Assembly: GCF_029257255.1 (NCBI RefSeq) | Contig: NZ_JARICI010000065.1 | Coordinates: 1-58,890 of the forward strand | Length of the DNA stretch: 58,890 bases | Reading direction: 5' to 3' | Source: Sporosarcina sp. | Lineage (GTDB): Bacteria; Bacillota; Bacilli; Bacillales_A; Planococcaceae | Shown here: in pieces, positions 17,436 to 27,589 of the stretch | How the letters are laid out: each line of letters begins with the position of its first letter | Position numbering within the stretch: the first letter of the stretch is position 1 | Notes under the pieces: generated by a model | Database searches by the model: none | The model's input: only the letters and a program-made list of their open reading frames with translations | Told to the model about the DNA's origin: nothing | Position numbers and translations under genes: made by a program

Positions 17436-19331
17436 TTGGATATTATTAATCAATTGCATAACTACCGTAAAGAAGAACATGAGTTGAAGTGGGAAGGGAC
17501 ATTTAAAGACTATCTGGACCTTCTGAAAGAACGTAAGGAAGTTGCGCAAACGGCTCATTCGAGAATTTATGAAATGATTGAAAGTGCTGGAGTAGAAAAA
17601 CAGAATGGACGAAAAGTCTATAATTTTTTTAATGAAGAGTTATTTGGCCTGGAAGAATCCATTGAACGTCTCGTAGAAGAATATTTTCATCCGGCTGCCA
17701 AGCGCCTGGATGTTAAAAAACGTGTATTGCTGTTGATGGGACCAGTGAGCGGCGGTAAATCCACTATTGTGACCATGTTAAAACGTGGTTTAGAAGAGTA
17801 TTCACGGACAGATGAAGGGGCTGTTTATGCGATTAAAGGCTGCCCGATGCATGAAGATCCACTGCATTTAATTCCGATGTCATTGCGAAATTCGTTTTTT
17901 GAAGAGTACGGGATCCGTGTTGAAGGAAGCCTTTCTCCATTAAACAGACTGCGACTCGAAGAAGAATATGAAGGCAAAATAGAAGAAGTACTAATTGAAA
18001 GAGTGTTATTTTCAGAAGATCGCAGAGTGGGAATTGGTACTTTCACACCATCAGATCCTAAGTCCCAGGACATCGCTGATTTGACAGGGAGTATCGACTT
18101 TTCCACGATTGCAGAATATGGTTCTGAATCTGACCCGCGCGCGTACCGTTTTGACGGCGAATTAAATATCGCAAACCGAGGTATGATGGAATTCCAGGAG
18201 ATGCTGAAGCTGGATGAAAAGTTTCTATGGCATTTACTATCGCTGACGCAGGAAGGGAATTTTAAAGCAGGTCGTTTTGCGCTGATCAGTGCAGATGAGC
18301 TGATCGTCGCTCATACGAATGAAACGGAATACCGTTCCTTTATTAGCAACAAGAAGAATGAGGCACTGCATTCCCGGCTGATTGTGATTCCGATTCCGTA
18401 TAATCTCAAAGTGAGTGCGGAAGAGAAAATCTATGAGAAAATGATTCGCGATAGTGACATTTCACATGTTCATATTGCACCGCATGCCTTGCGTGTAGCA
18501 GCTATTTTCTCTGTCTTGACACGATTGAAAGCATCGAAAAAGCAAGGAATCGACCGCTTGAAGAAGCTGCGTCTGTATGATGGTCAAAATGTGGAAGGTT
18601 TCAATGACGCGGACGCAGAAGAATTGAAAAATGAGTTCATAGATGAAGGCATGGATGGCATTGATCCACGCTATGTCATCAACCGGATTTCATCGGCAAT
18701 TATTCGTAAAGAAGTGCCTAGTATCAATGCGTTAGATGTATTGCGCAGTCTGAAAGATGGTTTTGATCAGCATGCATCGATTTCAGCGGAAGACCGCGAT
18801 ACTTATATGAATTATATTTCGATGGCGAGGAAAGAGTACGATGAAATTGCCAAAAAAGAAGTGCAGAAAGCGTTTGTCTATTCCTATGAAGAATCAGCGA
18901 AAACGTTGATGGATAACTATTTGGATAACGTGGAAGCGTACTGCAATAAAAACAAGCTGCGTGATCAGCTCACAGGTGAAGAAGTGAACCCGGATGAAAA
19001 ACTGATGCGTTCGCTGGAAGAGCAAATTGGTATTTCGGAAAATGCAAAGAAAGCATTTAGAGAAGAAATTTTAATCCGAATTTCTGCCTATGCTCGAAAA
19101 AATCAGCGTTTCGATTATCGTTCACATGACCGTTTGCGCGAGGCGATTCAGAAGAAGCTATTTGCAGATTTGAAGGATGTAGTAAAGATTACAACAACGT
19201 CTGCTACTCCTGACGAGACCCAGCTGAAGAAGATGAATGAAGTAGTAGCCCGTCTGGTCGATGAGCATGGATATAACTCCGCTTCGGCTAATGAACTACT
19301 GCGTTATGTCGGCAGTCTGTTAAATCGTTGA
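17436..19331 (+). CDS. prkA: PrkA serine protein kinase/AAA protein
   Basis: A 631-residue PrkA. The AAA-like N-terminal half has Walker A GPVSGGKST (102-110); the C-terminal half is the kinase-like PrkA domain. It starts at TTG 17436 behind ggaggag, giving the family N-terminus MDIINQLHNYRKEEHELKWEGTF; the ATG at 17403 would add eleven residues and sits inside the promoter candidate. Followed by yhbH and spoVR, the same trio as yeaG-yeaH-ycgB in enterobacteria; in Bacillus all three are linked to the sporulating mother cell. A terminator separates it from yhbH. Confidence 0.95.
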   Translation: MDIINQLHNYRKEEHELKWEGTFKDYLDLLKERKEVAQTAHSRIYEMIESAGVEKQNGRKVYNFFNEELFGLEESIERLVEEYFHPAAKRLDVKKRVLLLMGPVSGGKSTIVTMLKRGLEEYSRTDEGAVYAIKGCPMHEDPLHLIPMSLRNSFFEEYGIRVEGSLSPLNRLRLEEEYEGKIEEVLIERVLFSEDRRVGIGTFTPSDPKSQDIADLTGSIDFSTIAEYGSESDPRAYRFDGELNIANRGMMEFQEMLKLDEKFLWHLLSLTQEGNFKAGRFALISADELIVAHTNETEYRSFISNKKNEALHSRLIVIPIPYNLKVSAEEKIYEKMIRDSDISHVHIAPHALRVAAIFSVLTRLKASKKQGIDRLKKLRLYDGQNVEGFNDADAEELKNEFIDEGMDGIDPRYVINRISSAIIRKEVPSINALDVLRSLKDGFDQHASISAEDRDTYMNYISMARKEYDEIAKKEVQKAFVYSYEESAKTLMDNYLDNVEAYCNKNKLRDQLTGEEVNPDEKLMRSLEEQIGISENAKKAFREEILIRISAYARKNQRFDYRSHDRLREAIQKKLFADLKDVVKITTTSATPDETQLKKMNEVVARLVDEHGYNSASANELLRYVGSLLNR

Positions 19332-19338
19332 TGAAGAG

Positions 19339-19369
19339 AACAAGGCCTGAAAAATAGGCCTTGTTTTTT
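19339..19369 (+). terminator. Terminator after prkA
   Basis: aacaaggcct pairs with aggccttgtt around gaaaaat, followed by TTTTT. Confidence 0.88.
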
Positions 19370-19387
19370 GTTTCCAGAACATTTAGT

Positions 19388-19415
19388 CAATAATCAAATG
19401 TCTGCAGCATATAAT
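19388..19415 (+). promoter_or_regulatory. Candidate sigma-E promoter for yhbH-spoVR
   Basis: CAATAAT (19388-19394), 13 bases, then CATATAAT (19408-19415). The -10 is one base from the sigma-E pattern; it also resembles a sigma-A TATAAT, so the sigma class is uncertain. Confidence 0.4.
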
Positions 19416-19453
19416 AGGGAAACAGATTGTACGAGAGATAGGCGGGGATTCGA

Positions 19454-20617
19454 ATGGAAGAAAACGAGAAAAGCCGATTTGTCGTTACCGAGGAAAATTG
19501 GTCTCTCCATCGCAAAGGTCATCAGGATCAACAACGTCATCTGGATAAAATTAAAGAAGTATTGCAAAGTAATTTACCAGATTTGATCAGTGAAGAAAAT
19601 ATCATTCTATCAAGCGGAAAAAATGTGGTGAAAATCCCAATTCGTTCTTTGGATGAATTTAAGATACGCTATAATCACGATAAGTCCAAGCATGTTGGTC
19701 AAGGAACAGGCGACAGTAAAATTGGAGATATAGTAGCGCAGGGAGAGCAGCAAAAAGGACAGCAAGGCACTGGAAAAGAAGCGGGAGATCAGCCAGGGCA
19801 AGACATATACGAAACAGAAGTGACGATGGAAGAGATCGAAGAAATGCTGTTTAAAGAACTGGAGCTGCCTGATTTAAAACAGAAAGACCAAGCTGTCACG
19901 ACTATTGAAGATATTGACTTTACGGATATCAGGAAAAAAGGGTTGATTGGAAATCTGGATAAAAAGCGCACATTGCTGTCTGCGATCAAACGAAATGCGA
20001 TGGAAGGGAAAGCGGAGATTGCACCGATTCTCGAAGATGATCTGCGTTTTAAAACGTGGAATCCTGTGCAGAAGCACCAGTCTAAAGCTGTAGTGCTTGC
20101 GATGATGGACACGAGCGGTTCAATGGGGAAGTTCGAGAAGTACATGGCAAGAAGTTTCTTTTTCTGGATGACTAAGTTTTTACGTACGAAATATGAAACG
20201 GTGGATATCGAATTCATTGCGCACCATACCGAAGCGAAAGTCGTCACCGAAGAAAATTTCTTTAATAAAGGAGAGAGCGGAGGCACGAAATGTTCATCAG
20301 CGTACGAAAAAGCGCTTCATCTGATTAAGGAATCCTATCCGCCGTCCAGTTATAATATTTATCCAGTACACTTTTCGGATGGAGAAAACATGACAAGTGA
20401 CAACCGTAAATGTCTCGAATATGTCGAAGAACTGTTGCGGATTTCTAACATGTTCGGCTATGCGGAAGTCAATGAGCACCGCAGAATGTCAACGCTGATG
20501 TCAGCATATAAATCTATTGAACATCCGAAATTCAATTATTATATATTGCAGAAAAATCGTGATGTCTACTTTGCGCTGAAGAAGTTTTTCGAAAAGCGAA
20601 CGGAGGGATTCCGCTGA
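19454..20617 (+). CDS. yhbH: YhbH sporulation protein (DUF444, VWA fold)
   Basis: A 387-residue DUF444 protein. The charged, low-complexity middle (about 80-120, Gln/Gly-rich) is followed by a von Willebrand A-like domain with the MIDAS motif DTSGSMG (219-225) and the HFSDGENM segment. It starts at ATG 19454 after aggcgggg. Its stop overlaps the proposed CTG start of spoVR. In B. subtilis yhbH is expressed in sporulation; the biochemical role is unknown, though a functional link with the PrkA kinase is suggested by the conserved neighbourhood. Confidence 0.93.
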   Translation: MEENEKSRFVVTEENWSLHRKGHQDQQRHLDKIKEVLQSNLPDLISEENIILSSGKNVVKIPIRSLDEFKIRYNHDKSKHVGQGTGDSKIGDIVAQGEQQKGQQGTGKEAGDQPGQDIYETEVTMEEIEEMLFKELELPDLKQKDQAVTTIEDIDFTDIRKKGLIGNLDKKRTLLSAIKRNAMEGKAEIAPILEDDLRFKTWNPVQKHQSKAVVLAMMDTSGSMGKFEKYMARSFFFWMTKFLRTKYETVDIEFIAHHTEAKVVTEENFFNKGESGGTKCSSAYEKALHLIKESYPPSSYNIYPVHFSDGENMTSDNRKCLEYVEELLRISNMFGYAEVNEHRRMSTLMSAYKSIEHPKFNYYILQKNRDVYFALKKFFEKRTEGFR

Positions 20618-22011
20618 CTGAATATCGGGAACTAGAACGGGCAATTGAAGAGATCACAGAGATAGCAAGCGGATTCGGACTCGACTTTTACCCAATGCGG
20701 TATGAAATCTGTCCTGCAGATATTCTGTACACATTTGGTGCATACGGCATGCCGACCCGTTTTACACACTGGAGTTTCGGTAAACAGTTCCATAAGATGA
20801 AGCTTCAATATGATATAGGATTGAGCAAAATATATGAACTGGTCATTAACTCCAATCCTTGCTATGCATTTTTGCTTAATACGAACAGCCTCATACAAAA
20901 TAAATTAATCATCGCGCACGTGCTGGCACATTGTGATTTCTTTAAGAATAATATCTATTTTTCCAAGACGCGTAAGGACATGGTAGAAAGCATGGCGGCA
21001 ACGGCAGAGCGTATTGCAGATTATGAAATACGTTATGGCAAGCAGCAGGTGGAAGAGTTTTTGGATGCGGTATTAGCCATTCAGGAGCATGTCGATCCAA
21101 GCATTGTTAGGGATATTAAGCCTTCCGCTGAAAACTTTGGGACACAGGAGCCGAGAAAAAGTGAGTATGATGATTTATGGAAACTTGATCATCGTGCAGT
21201 TACAGGTCAGCAGGCCATCGAAATGCATAAAAAACATCCCGCGCAGCAAGAAAAGGATCTCTTACTGTTCATCTTGGAAAACAGCCGCAATTTGAAAGAG
21301 TGGCAGTTGGATATTCTAACAATGCTTCGTGAGGAGATGCTGTATTTTTGGCCGCAGCTGGAAACAAAAATTATGAATGAAGGCTGGGCATCTTACTGGC
21401 ATCAAAAAATCTTGCGTGAGATGGATTTGACTCCGGCAGAAACGATTGAGTTTGCGAAGCTCAATGCGAATGTATTACAACCGTCTAAAACTTCAATTAA
21501 TCCTTATTACTTAGGCGTTAAAATGTATGAAGATATTGAGAGAAATCAAGATTTGCTTGGGTTAAAAGCGAAAGAGCGCGGCGAACAGGTGATGACAGGC
21601 CGTGAAAAGATTTTTGAAGCACGTGAGATTGAAAATGATACATCTTTTATCCGCAATTATTTATTGGATGATTTAATTAAACAAGAAGATTTGTATGTAT
21701 TTCAGAAACAGGAGAATATGTATAAGGTATCGAATCATGAAGCAGAGTCGGTGCGCAGTCAGCTGATCAATATGCGTGTGAATGGTGGTTTTCCATATAT
21801 TGTCGTCGAGGACGGCGATTATATGCGCAACGGGGAACTTTATTTGGTTCACCGCTTTGAAGAAATAGAGCTGGACCTTCCTTACCTCGAGCATGTATTG
21901 CCGTTTATTCATCGGCTTTGGGGTCGGATTGTTCATCTTGAAACTGTTCTTGAGAATAAACCACTCATATTTTCTTATGATGGTCATAAAGTGTTTCGTC
22001 GAACTAAATAG
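20614..22011 (+). CDS. spoVR: SpoVR, CTG start overlapping yhbH stop
   Basis: A 465-residue SpoVR family protein involved in spore cortex formation. The conserved N-terminus ([22 protein letters not shown]) lies upstream of the first ATG at 20695, which falls inside the conserved segment [18 protein letters not shown]. The only workable start is CTG 20614, six bases after the ribosome site ggaggg and overlapping the yhbH TGA as CTGA; ATT 20608 touches the ribosome site. Length then equals the family norm (about 468 in B. subtilis). Translation is probably coupled to yhbH. Confidence 0.93.
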   Translation: MTEYRELERAIEEITEIASGFGLDFYPMRYEICPADILYTFGAYGMPTRFTHWSFGKQFHKMKLQYDIGLSKIYELVINSNPCYAFLLNTNSLIQNKLIIAHVLAHCDFFKNNIYFSKTRKDMVESMAATAERIADYEIRYGKQQVEEFLDAVLAIQEHVDPSIVRDIKPSAENFGTQEPRKSEYDDLWKLDHRAVTGQQAIEMHKKHPAQQEKDLLLFILENSRNLKEWQLDILTMLREEMLYFWPQLETKIMNEGWASYWHQKILREMDLTPAETIEFAKLNANVLQPSKTSINPYYLGVKMYEDIERNQDLLGLKAKERGEQVMTGREKIFEAREIENDTSFIRNYLLDDLIKQEDLYVFQKQENMYKVSNHEAESVRSQLINMRVNGGFPYIVVEDGDYMRNGELYLVHRFEEIELDLPYLEHVLPFIHRLWGRIVHLETVLENKPLIFSYDGHKVFRRTK

Positions 22012-22013
22012 TT

Positions 22014-22050
22014 AAAAAGAGGAATAGGCTGCCGTCTATTCTTCTTTTTA
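22014..22050 (+). terminator. Terminator after spoVR
   Basis: aaaaagaggaatag pairs with ctattcttcttttt around gctgccgt. Confidence 0.8.
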
Positions 22051-22165
22051 TGTCCAAAAACGAAAATTAGCTGCTAGGGTCTTTTCATTTTGTGTATCTC
22101 ATGGTATTTTTATAGTACAGTAACGCTTTACTATGATAAAGTGTTAAAAGAAAGAGGGGAAATAG

Positions 22166-22978
22166 ATGAAGAAACCATTTTTAGCAGTTTGGCTTACAGC
22201 GGTATTCGTACTAATTGCAGGATGCGGCGCAGATTCTTCTGACAAGAACAGCGGAGCATCAGACACTGACAAGGCAACAGATCAAAAAGGTCAGGAAATT
22301 GTGATTGGGGTAGACGATAAATTTGCGCCAATGGGTTTTAGAGATGATAAAAACGAATTAGTCGGGTTTGATATCGATATGGCTAAAGCGGCTGTAGAGC
22401 ATATGGGCGCGACGGCAAAATTCCAGCCGATTGACTGGAAAACAAAAGAAACTGAACTGAGCAGTGGTCGGATCGATTTAATTTGGAACGGTTATACAAT
22501 TACAGATGAACGTAAAGAAAAAGTACTTTTTACAAAACCTTATTTGGATAATAATCAAGTAGTCGTGACATTAGCGGATTCAGACATTAATAAAGTAGAA
22601 GACTTGGAAGGTAAAGAAGTTGGTCTGCAGGCTCTTTCTTCAGCGGGACCGGCACTTGAAAGTGATCCGATTCATGAAAAAATCAAAAAGATCACGGAGT
22701 TCGCGGATAACGTTCTCGCGCTGACGGACTTGAAAACTGGACGCCTTGACGCAGTAGTTATTGACGAAGTCGTTATTGATTATTATATGACAACAGAACA
22801 AGGTGTCTTTAAGAAGCTTGACGGGTCATTAGCGGTTGAGGAATACGGTATCGGTGTGAAGAAAGGCAATGAAGCATTACTTGAAAACCTTCAAAACGCA
22901 CTGGATAAGATGAATGAAGACGGAACCGCAGCTGAAATTTCAACTGAGTGGTTCGGTGAAGATAAGGTACTTCGTTAA
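22166..22978 (+). CDS. Polar amino acid ABC transporter, substrate-binding lipoprotein
   Basis: A 270-residue lipoprotein: signal peptide with lipobox LIAGC (Cys20), a Ser/Asp-rich linker, then a family 3 solute-binding domain (IVIGVDDKFAPMGFRDDKNELVGFDIDMAKA). The substrate is likely a polar amino acid such as cystine, glutamine or arginine; I cannot narrow it from sequence. It is the first gene of a three-gene importer. ATG 22166 follows aaagagggg. A stem-loop without T tract separates it from the permease gene. Confidence 0.92.
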   Translation: MKKPFLAVWLTAVFVLIAGCGADSSDKNSGASDTDKATDQKGQEIVIGVDDKFAPMGFRDDKNELVGFDIDMAKAAVEHMGATAKFQPIDWKTKETELSSGRIDLIWNGYTITDERKEKVLFTKPYLDNNQVVVTLADSDINKVEDLEGKEVGLQALSSAGPALESDPIHEKIKKITEFADNVLALTDLKTGRLDAVVIDEVVIDYYMTTEQGVFKKLDGSLAVEEYGIGVKKGNEALLENLQNALDKMNEDGTAAEISTEWFGEDKVLR

Positions 22979-22985
22979 GAAGGTG

Positions 22986-23022
22986 ATAGCAGCTGCAGAA
23001 TCATTTTCTGCAGCTCTGCTAT
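22986..23022 (+). other. Intergenic stem-loop between binding protein and permease genes
   Basis: atagcag-ctgcagaa pairs with ttctgcag-ct-ctgctat (two-base bulge). No T run follows. Such hairpins in importer operons commonly protect the upstream mRNA or stop processing, giving more binding protein than permease; that role is inferred here. Confidence 0.7.
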
Positions 23023-23070
23023 TCATGAAATAGTGAAATTTGCAATGAGTGTTTTTTGGAGGAATAAAAA

Positions 23071-23730
23071 ATGACGATAGAATATTTTATGTCCATGCTG
23101 ATACCAATGCTGCAAGGCGCCAAAGCGACTGTACTGCTATTTGTACTCGCAATTGTGCTGTCGATTCCGCTTGGTTTCATGCTGACACTTGCCGTAAGAA
23201 GTAGTATTAAACCAATCTCGTATTTGGCGCAGACATATATTTATATCATGCGTGGGACCCCCTTGTTATTGCAGCTTTTGTTCTTTGTTTTTGGTTTGCC
23301 ACTTCTGCCGGTAATTGGAGAGTTCTTGGTTTTAGACCGGTTCGTTGCAGCAACACTGGCATTTATCCTGAACTATGCGGCCTATTTCGCTGAAATCTTC
23401 CGGGGCGGCCTGATTTCGATTGATAAAGGACAATATGAAGCCTCACAAGTACTGGGGCTGTCAAAATGGCAGACAACAGTCCGTGTTGTTTTACCTCAGA
23501 TGTTCCGTGTTACGCTGCCACCTATTGCGAATGAATCTGTATCGTTAGTCAAGGATACGGCATTGCTGTATGCAGTAGCGGTGCCTGAACTGCTGCATTA
23601 TGCACAGACTGTAGTCAACCGTGATTTTACAATCATTCCATTTTTCATTGCAGCAGGTATTTATCTGCTGATTGCCTTCGGACTGACGATTGTATTCAAA
23701 TATCTAGAGAGAAAGTTGCAATACGATTGA
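23071..23730 (+). CDS. Polar amino acid ABC transporter, permease
   Basis: A 219-residue HisM/GlnP-type permease with about five membrane helices, the N-terminal RGTPLLLQL box and the EAA loop [21 protein letters not shown] that contacts the ATPase. It starts at ATG 23071 behind tttggagg. A single permease gene suggests a homodimer channel. The ATPase gene follows after 13 bases. Confidence 0.94.
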   Translation: MTIEYFMSMLIPMLQGAKATVLLFVLAIVLSIPLGFMLTLAVRSSIKPISYLAQTYIYIMRGTPLLLQLLFFVFGLPLLPVIGEFLVLDRFVAATLAFILNYAAYFAEIFRGGLISIDKGQYEASQVLGLSKWQTTVRVVLPQMFRVTLPPIANESVSLVKDTALLYAVAVPELLHYAQTVVNRDFTIIPFFIAAGIYLLIAFGLTIVFKYLERKLQYD

Positions 23731-23743
23731 GGAGAGAAAATGT

Positions 23744-24487
23744 ATGTCTTTCATTGAAGTAAATAATTTACAAAAATCATTCGGTCCGTTAGAAGTATTG
23801 AAGGGCTTAACTTTTGGAGTAGAAAAAAATGATGTGCTGGCGATTATCGGGCCATCTGGATCGGGCAAGAGCACGATGCTGCGAAGCTTGATTCAGCTGG
23901 AAGAAGTTAACGGCGGAAGTATTACTGTTGACGGCGATGATCTGGTAAGGGACGGTGTCTATGCAAGGCCTGCAGACAGTAAAAAGATCATAGCGAGGAT
24001 GGGGATGGTGTTTCAGCAGTTCAATCTGTTCCCCCATCTGACAGTGAAGCAGAACCTTGAACTAGCACCAAAATTAGTGAAAAAAGAACAGGCGAAAGAA
24101 TATAGCGACAGAAGCATCGAGTTACTAGCGAAAGTCGGACTTGCAGATAAACGTGACGAGCTGCCATCCAGGCTCTCCGGCGGTCAAAAGCAGCGTGTTG
24201 CAATTGCCAGGGCACTCATGATGAATCCAGATATTTTATTATTTGACGAACCGACTTCTGCACTGGACCCTCAGCTGACTAAAGAAGTGCTGTCCGTTAT
24301 GAAAAAACTTGCTGAAGAACATATGACGATGATTGTCGTCACGCATGAAATGGAGTTTGCGAGCAATGTTGCCAATCGCGTAATTTTTATGGATGAAGGG
24401 AAGATTATGGAGGAAGGTACGCCTCAAGAAATTTTCCAGACACCGAAACAGCAGCGCACGAAGCAATTTTTAAACTATGAATTATAA
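23744..24487 (+). CDS. Polar amino acid ABC transporter, ATPase
   Basis: A 247-residue nucleotide-binding subunit: Walker [11 protein letters not shown]-loop [11 protein letters not shown], signature [14 protein letters not shown], Walker [14 protein letters not shown] and the H-loop in VVTHEMEFA. The FNLFPHLT stretch is typical of amino acid importers. ATG 23744 follows gaggaga. It is the last gene of the operon. Confidence 0.95.
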   Translation: MSFIEVNNLQKSFGPLEVLKGLTFGVEKNDVLAIIGPSGSGKSTMLRSLIQLEEVNGGSITVDGDDLVRDGVYARPADSKKIIARMGMVFQQFNLFPHLTVKQNLELAPKLVKKEQAKEYSDRSIELLAKVGLADKRDELPSRLSGGQKQRVAIARALMMNPDILLFDEPTSALDPQLTKEVLSVMKKLAEEHMTMIVVTHEMEFASNVANRVIFMDEGKIMEEGTPQEIFQTPKQQRTKQFLNYEL

Positions 24488-24503
24488 GAGCAATAGATGA
24501 AAC

Positions 24504-24540
24504 GCAGCCAAGCGCTGAGGTATGTGCTTGGCTGATTTTT
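24504..24540 (+). terminator. Terminator after the amino acid importer operon
   Basis: cagccaagc pairs with gcttggctg, then attttt. Confidence 0.8.
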
Positions 24541-24642
24541 GTATAAGAGATTCTTTTAGGTTAAGTTGTTTGAATTTATAAATAATAGTTCACGAAAAGT
24601 TACTTGACTTATGGGAATTTACTTAAAATATTGAATAATGCA

Positions 24643-24671
24643 TTGACGAATAGGTAACTAGAGTGTACGAT
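24643..24671 (+). promoter_or_regulatory. Candidate sigma-A promoter for the TrpXYZ-type operon
   Basis: TTGACG (24643-24648), 17 bases, TACGAT (24666-24671), about 70 bases before the ATG. I looked for a tryptophan T-box (AGGGTGGNACCGCG) in the leader and did not find one. Confidence 0.5.
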
Positions 24672-24741
24672 AACGTATAATTATTGCCTTATCTGAATAA
24701 ATCGACAAGGTAATAGAGAGAAAAGTATAGGGGGATTTTGA

Positions 24742-25752
24742 ATGAAAAAGCGTTGGATGACTTACGCAGCCGCACTATTTAGTATCGTGCTTGTATTGGC
24801 TGCATGCGGAGGGAATAAGGAGTCATCAGGTTCATCGTCAGACGATCAAAATGATGATAAAGAAAGCGATGCAAAAAAATACACGATTGGTGTAACACAG
24901 ATTGTCGAACATCCATCTTTGGATGCTGCATTTGAAGGTTTCCAAAAAGCTATTGAAGATGCAGGACTGGATGTAGAGTACGATAAGCAAAACGCACAGA
25001 ATGATCAAAGCTCGAACTCTACAATCGCAAATAACTTGGCTGGAGCTGGCGTTGACTTGATTTTCGCGAACTCTACACCGAGCGCTCAGGCAGCAGCAAG
25101 TGCTACACAAGATATTCCGATTGTCTTTACTTCTGTAACAGATGCAGTAGCTGCAGAATTGGTTGCTTCCAATGAAGAGCCGGGCGGCAACGTGACAGGA
25201 ACAATCGATAACCATCCTGAAGCGATTCCAAACACAATGAAATTTTTGAAAGAAGAACTTAGTGCCAAGAAAGTAGGCATGATCTTCAACTCTGGAGAGC
25301 AAAACTCTCGTCTACAAGTAGACCAAGTAAAAGAGATTTTAAAAGATATGGATATGGAAGTAGTGGAAGCTTCAGTTGCCACGTCTGCTGACGTAAAACA
25401 AGCTGCCGAATCATTGATTGGTTCAGTGGATTCACTTTATATCATTACAGACAATACAGTGGTATCAGCTCTTGAATCAGTAGTTTCTGTAGCGAATGAC
25501 AACAAACTTCCAATGATGGTCGGCGAGTTTGATTCTGTTGAACGCGGCGGTCTTGGAGCTTACGGTTTTGAATACTATGATATCGGCTACGAAGCTGGTG
25601 AAATGGCGGCAAAAATCCTTAAAGGTGAAGCCACTCCTGAATCACTTCCGGTACAAGTGCCGCAAAACTTGAAGTTAGTATTAAACGGTAAAACTGCTGA
25701 AATGATCGGTCTTAAAATTCAGGATGACTGGAACGCAGAAACGGTAGAATAA
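24742..25752 (+). CDS. TrpX-type ABC substrate-binding lipoprotein
   Basis: A 336-residue lipoprotein: signal peptide ending VLAACGG (lipobox Cys), acidic Ser-rich linker, then a periplasmic-binding fold of the ABC_sub_bind family (IGVTQIVEHPSLDAAFEGF; LIFANSTPSAQAA; IVFTSVTDAV). This family is paired with the permease and ATPase types that follow and has been proposed to import tryptophan (TrpXYZ); the substrate here is unproven. ATG 24742 follows tataggggg. Confidence 0.9.
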   Translation: MKKRWMTYAAALFSIVLVLAACGGNKESSGSSSDDQNDDKESDAKKYTIGVTQIVEHPSLDAAFEGFQKAIEDAGLDVEYDKQNAQNDQSSNSTIANNLAGAGVDLIFANSTPSAQAAASATQDIPIVFTSVTDAVAAELVASNEEPGGNVTGTIDNHPEAIPNTMKFLKEELSAKKVGMIFNSGEQNSRLQVDQVKEILKDMDMEVVEASVATSADVKQAAESLIGSVDSLYIITDNTVVSALESVVSVANDNKLPMMVGEFDSVERGGLGAYGFEYYDIGYEAGEMAAKILKGEATPESLPVQVPQNLKLVLNGKTAEMIGLKIQDDWNAETVE

Positions 25753-25770
25753 TATAGGAGATGGTCTTGC

Positions 25771-26814
25771 ATGTTTTCAGCTGTATTTGGCTCAGTTGAG
25801 CAGGGTATCATCTATGCGATCATGGCGCTCGGAGTGTATCTTACATTCCGGGTGCTTGATTTTCCAGATTTAACGGTTGACGGAAGTTTCGTAACAGGGG
25901 CTGCTGTAGCGGCTACAATGATTGTATTTGATTATCATCCGCTTGTTGCGACACTGACCGCTATCGTGGTCGGGTTTTTTGCAGGATGTATCACAGGTTT
26001 GTTACATACCAAAGGAAAAATCAACCCACTTTTATCCGGAATACTCATGATGATAGCCCTCTACTCAATAAACCTTCGGATAATGGGTTTGACGACTGAC
26101 AATTCAGTCGGCCGTCCGAACATTCCGCTTTTAAATTCGGAAACGATCTTCAGCAAGTTCCAGGGCTTCTGGAGTGATACGGGTATTGACGGAGCCATCA
26201 ATGGTTTCCTGTCAGGACTTGGCTTGGAACATTTACCTTCTACTTGGGGTACATTGTTTTTAATGATTCTTGTCGTGATTCTTATTAAAGTCATTGCGGA
26301 TTGGTTCTTACAGACAGAAGTAGGTCTGGCAATCCGTGCAACAGGAGACAATAAAAAGATGATCCGCAGTTTTTCTGCAAATACCGATACACTAGTTATT
26401 TTAGGTCTGGGTATCTCGAATGCCCTTGTTGCATTCTCCGGATCTCTTATTGCACAGTATGGGAAGTTTGCTGATAACGGTATGGGAATCGGGATGATCA
26501 TCATCGGTCTTGCATCTGTTATTATCGGAGAAGCTATTTTCGGAACAAAGACAATTTTCCGCACGACACTGGCTGTCGTAATCGGGGCTGTCATTTATCG
26601 TATTGTATTAGGACTTTCATTGCGCGTGAAGATCTTGGATTCAGGCGATATGAAATTAATTACGGCTGTTATTGTTATTGCAGCGCTGATCATTCCACAA
26701 ATCCTTGAGAAGAGACGGGAAAAAGCACGCAAAGCAAAGCGACAGGCAGAACGAATGCAAATGAAAACAGCACAAGGGGGTCACAGTATTGTTGAAACTC
26801 GACCAAATCAATAA
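25771..26814 (+). CDS. TrpY-type ABC permease
   Basis: A 347-residue permease of the branched-chain/ribose type with about nine membrane helices. The family segment TFRVLDFPDLTVDGSFVTGA is near the N-terminus and AIRATGDNKKMIRSFSANT follows in the coupling region. The basic tail after residue 310 (KRREKARKAKRQ) is cytosolic. ATG 25771 follows aggagatgg. Its 3' end overlaps the ATPase gene by 26 bases, implying coupled translation. Confidence 0.9.
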   Translation: MFSAVFGSVEQGIIYAIMALGVYLTFRVLDFPDLTVDGSFVTGAAVAATMIVFDYHPLVATLTAIVVGFFAGCITGLLHTKGKINPLLSGILMMIALYSINLRIMGLTTDNSVGRPNIPLLNSETIFSKFQGFWSDTGIDGAINGFLSGLGLEHLPSTWGTLFLMILVVILIKVIADWFLQTEVGLAIRATGDNKKMIRSFSANTDTLVILGLGISNALVAFSGSLIAQYGKFADNGMGIGMIIIGLASVIIGEAIFGTKTIFRTTLAVVIGAVIYRIVLGLSLRVKILDSGDMKLITAVIVIAALIIPQILEKRREKARKAKRQAERMQMKTAQGGHSIVETRPNQ

Positions 26815-27586
26815 GGTTTTTAATGAAGCGACCCCTGATGAAAAAGTTGCGCTGGATCAAATCAACCTTCATTTGAAGCCGGGTGATTTTGTAACGGTCA
26901 TCGGCAGTAACGGAGCAGGAAAATCCACGATGATGAATATGATTTCCGGCGCTCTAACACCGGATTTCGGCAGTGTTTTAATTGATGGAAAAGATGTTAC
27001 GAGACTGGCGGAGTTTAAGCGTTCTAAAATGATGGGGCGGGTATTTCAGGATCCGATGGCAGGTACAGCGCCAACTATGACAATTGAAGAAAATCTGGCG
27101 ATGGCGTATTCACGCAATAAACAGCGGTCACTTCACCGCGGAGTCGATAAGAAACGTAAGGATCTTTTCCGTACGTCGCTCGAAACCCTCCATTTAAGTT
27201 TAGAAGATCGAATGACAGCGAAAGTAGGCTTGTTGTCTGGCGGTGAACGCCAAGCATTGTCACTGCTGATGGCTACATTTACACAACCTTCGATTTTATT
27301 GCTGGATGAGCATACGGCTGCACTTGATCCATCAAGGGCAGAGCTTATTACAGATTTAACTAAGCGGCTGGTCGAACAGGATCAGCTGACAACGCTAATG
27401 GTTACTCATAATATGCAGCAGGCACTGGACCTTGGAAATCGTCTGATTATGATGGATAAGGGGCAGATCATTCTGGAAGTTGCAGAAAAAGAAAAGCAAC
27501 ACTTAACGATTGCAAAACTAATGGACGAGTTCCAGCGGATTCGCGGTGAGCAACTGACAAGTGACGCTGCATTGCTGTCTGTATAA
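26789..27586 (+). CDS. TrpZ-type ABC ATPase
   Basis: A 265-residue ATPase: Walker A GSNGAGKST, signature LSGGERQALSLLMA, and Walker B followed by LLLDEHTAALDP, where His replaces the common Pro; that variant is usual for this branch. It starts at TTG 26789 with aaggggg eight bases before, inside the permease gene. A strong terminator follows. Confidence 0.92.
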   Translation: MLKLDQINKVFNEATPDEKVALDQINLHLKPGDFVTVIGSNGAGKSTMMNMISGALTPDFGSVLIDGKDVTRLAEFKRSKMMGRVFQDPMAGTAPTMTIEENLAMAYSRNKQRSLHRGVDKKRKDLFRTSLETLHLSLEDRMTAKVGLLSGGERQALSLLMATFTQPSILLLDEHTAALDPSRAELITDLTKRLVEQDQLTTLMVTHNMQQALDLGNRLIMMDKGQIILEVAEKEKQHLTIAKLMDEFQRIRGEQLTSDAALLSV

Positions 27587-27589
27587 AAT

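Noticed and set aside
19789..20286. Minus-strand frame of 165 codons within yhbH
   Set aside because: It is antisense to the conserved VWA region; composition is low complexity and there is no start signal.
20695..20697. ATG 20695 as the spoVR start
   Set aside because: It would remove 27 conserved N-terminal residues that are in frame behind a good ribosome site.
24541..24741. T-box leader for the TrpXYZ-type operon
   Set aside because: The T-box sequence AGGGTGGNACCGCG and an antiterminator are absent.
26061..26594. Minus-strand frame of 177 codons within the TrpY-type permease gene
   Set aside because: It is a mirror of a hydrophobic coding region and has no family features.
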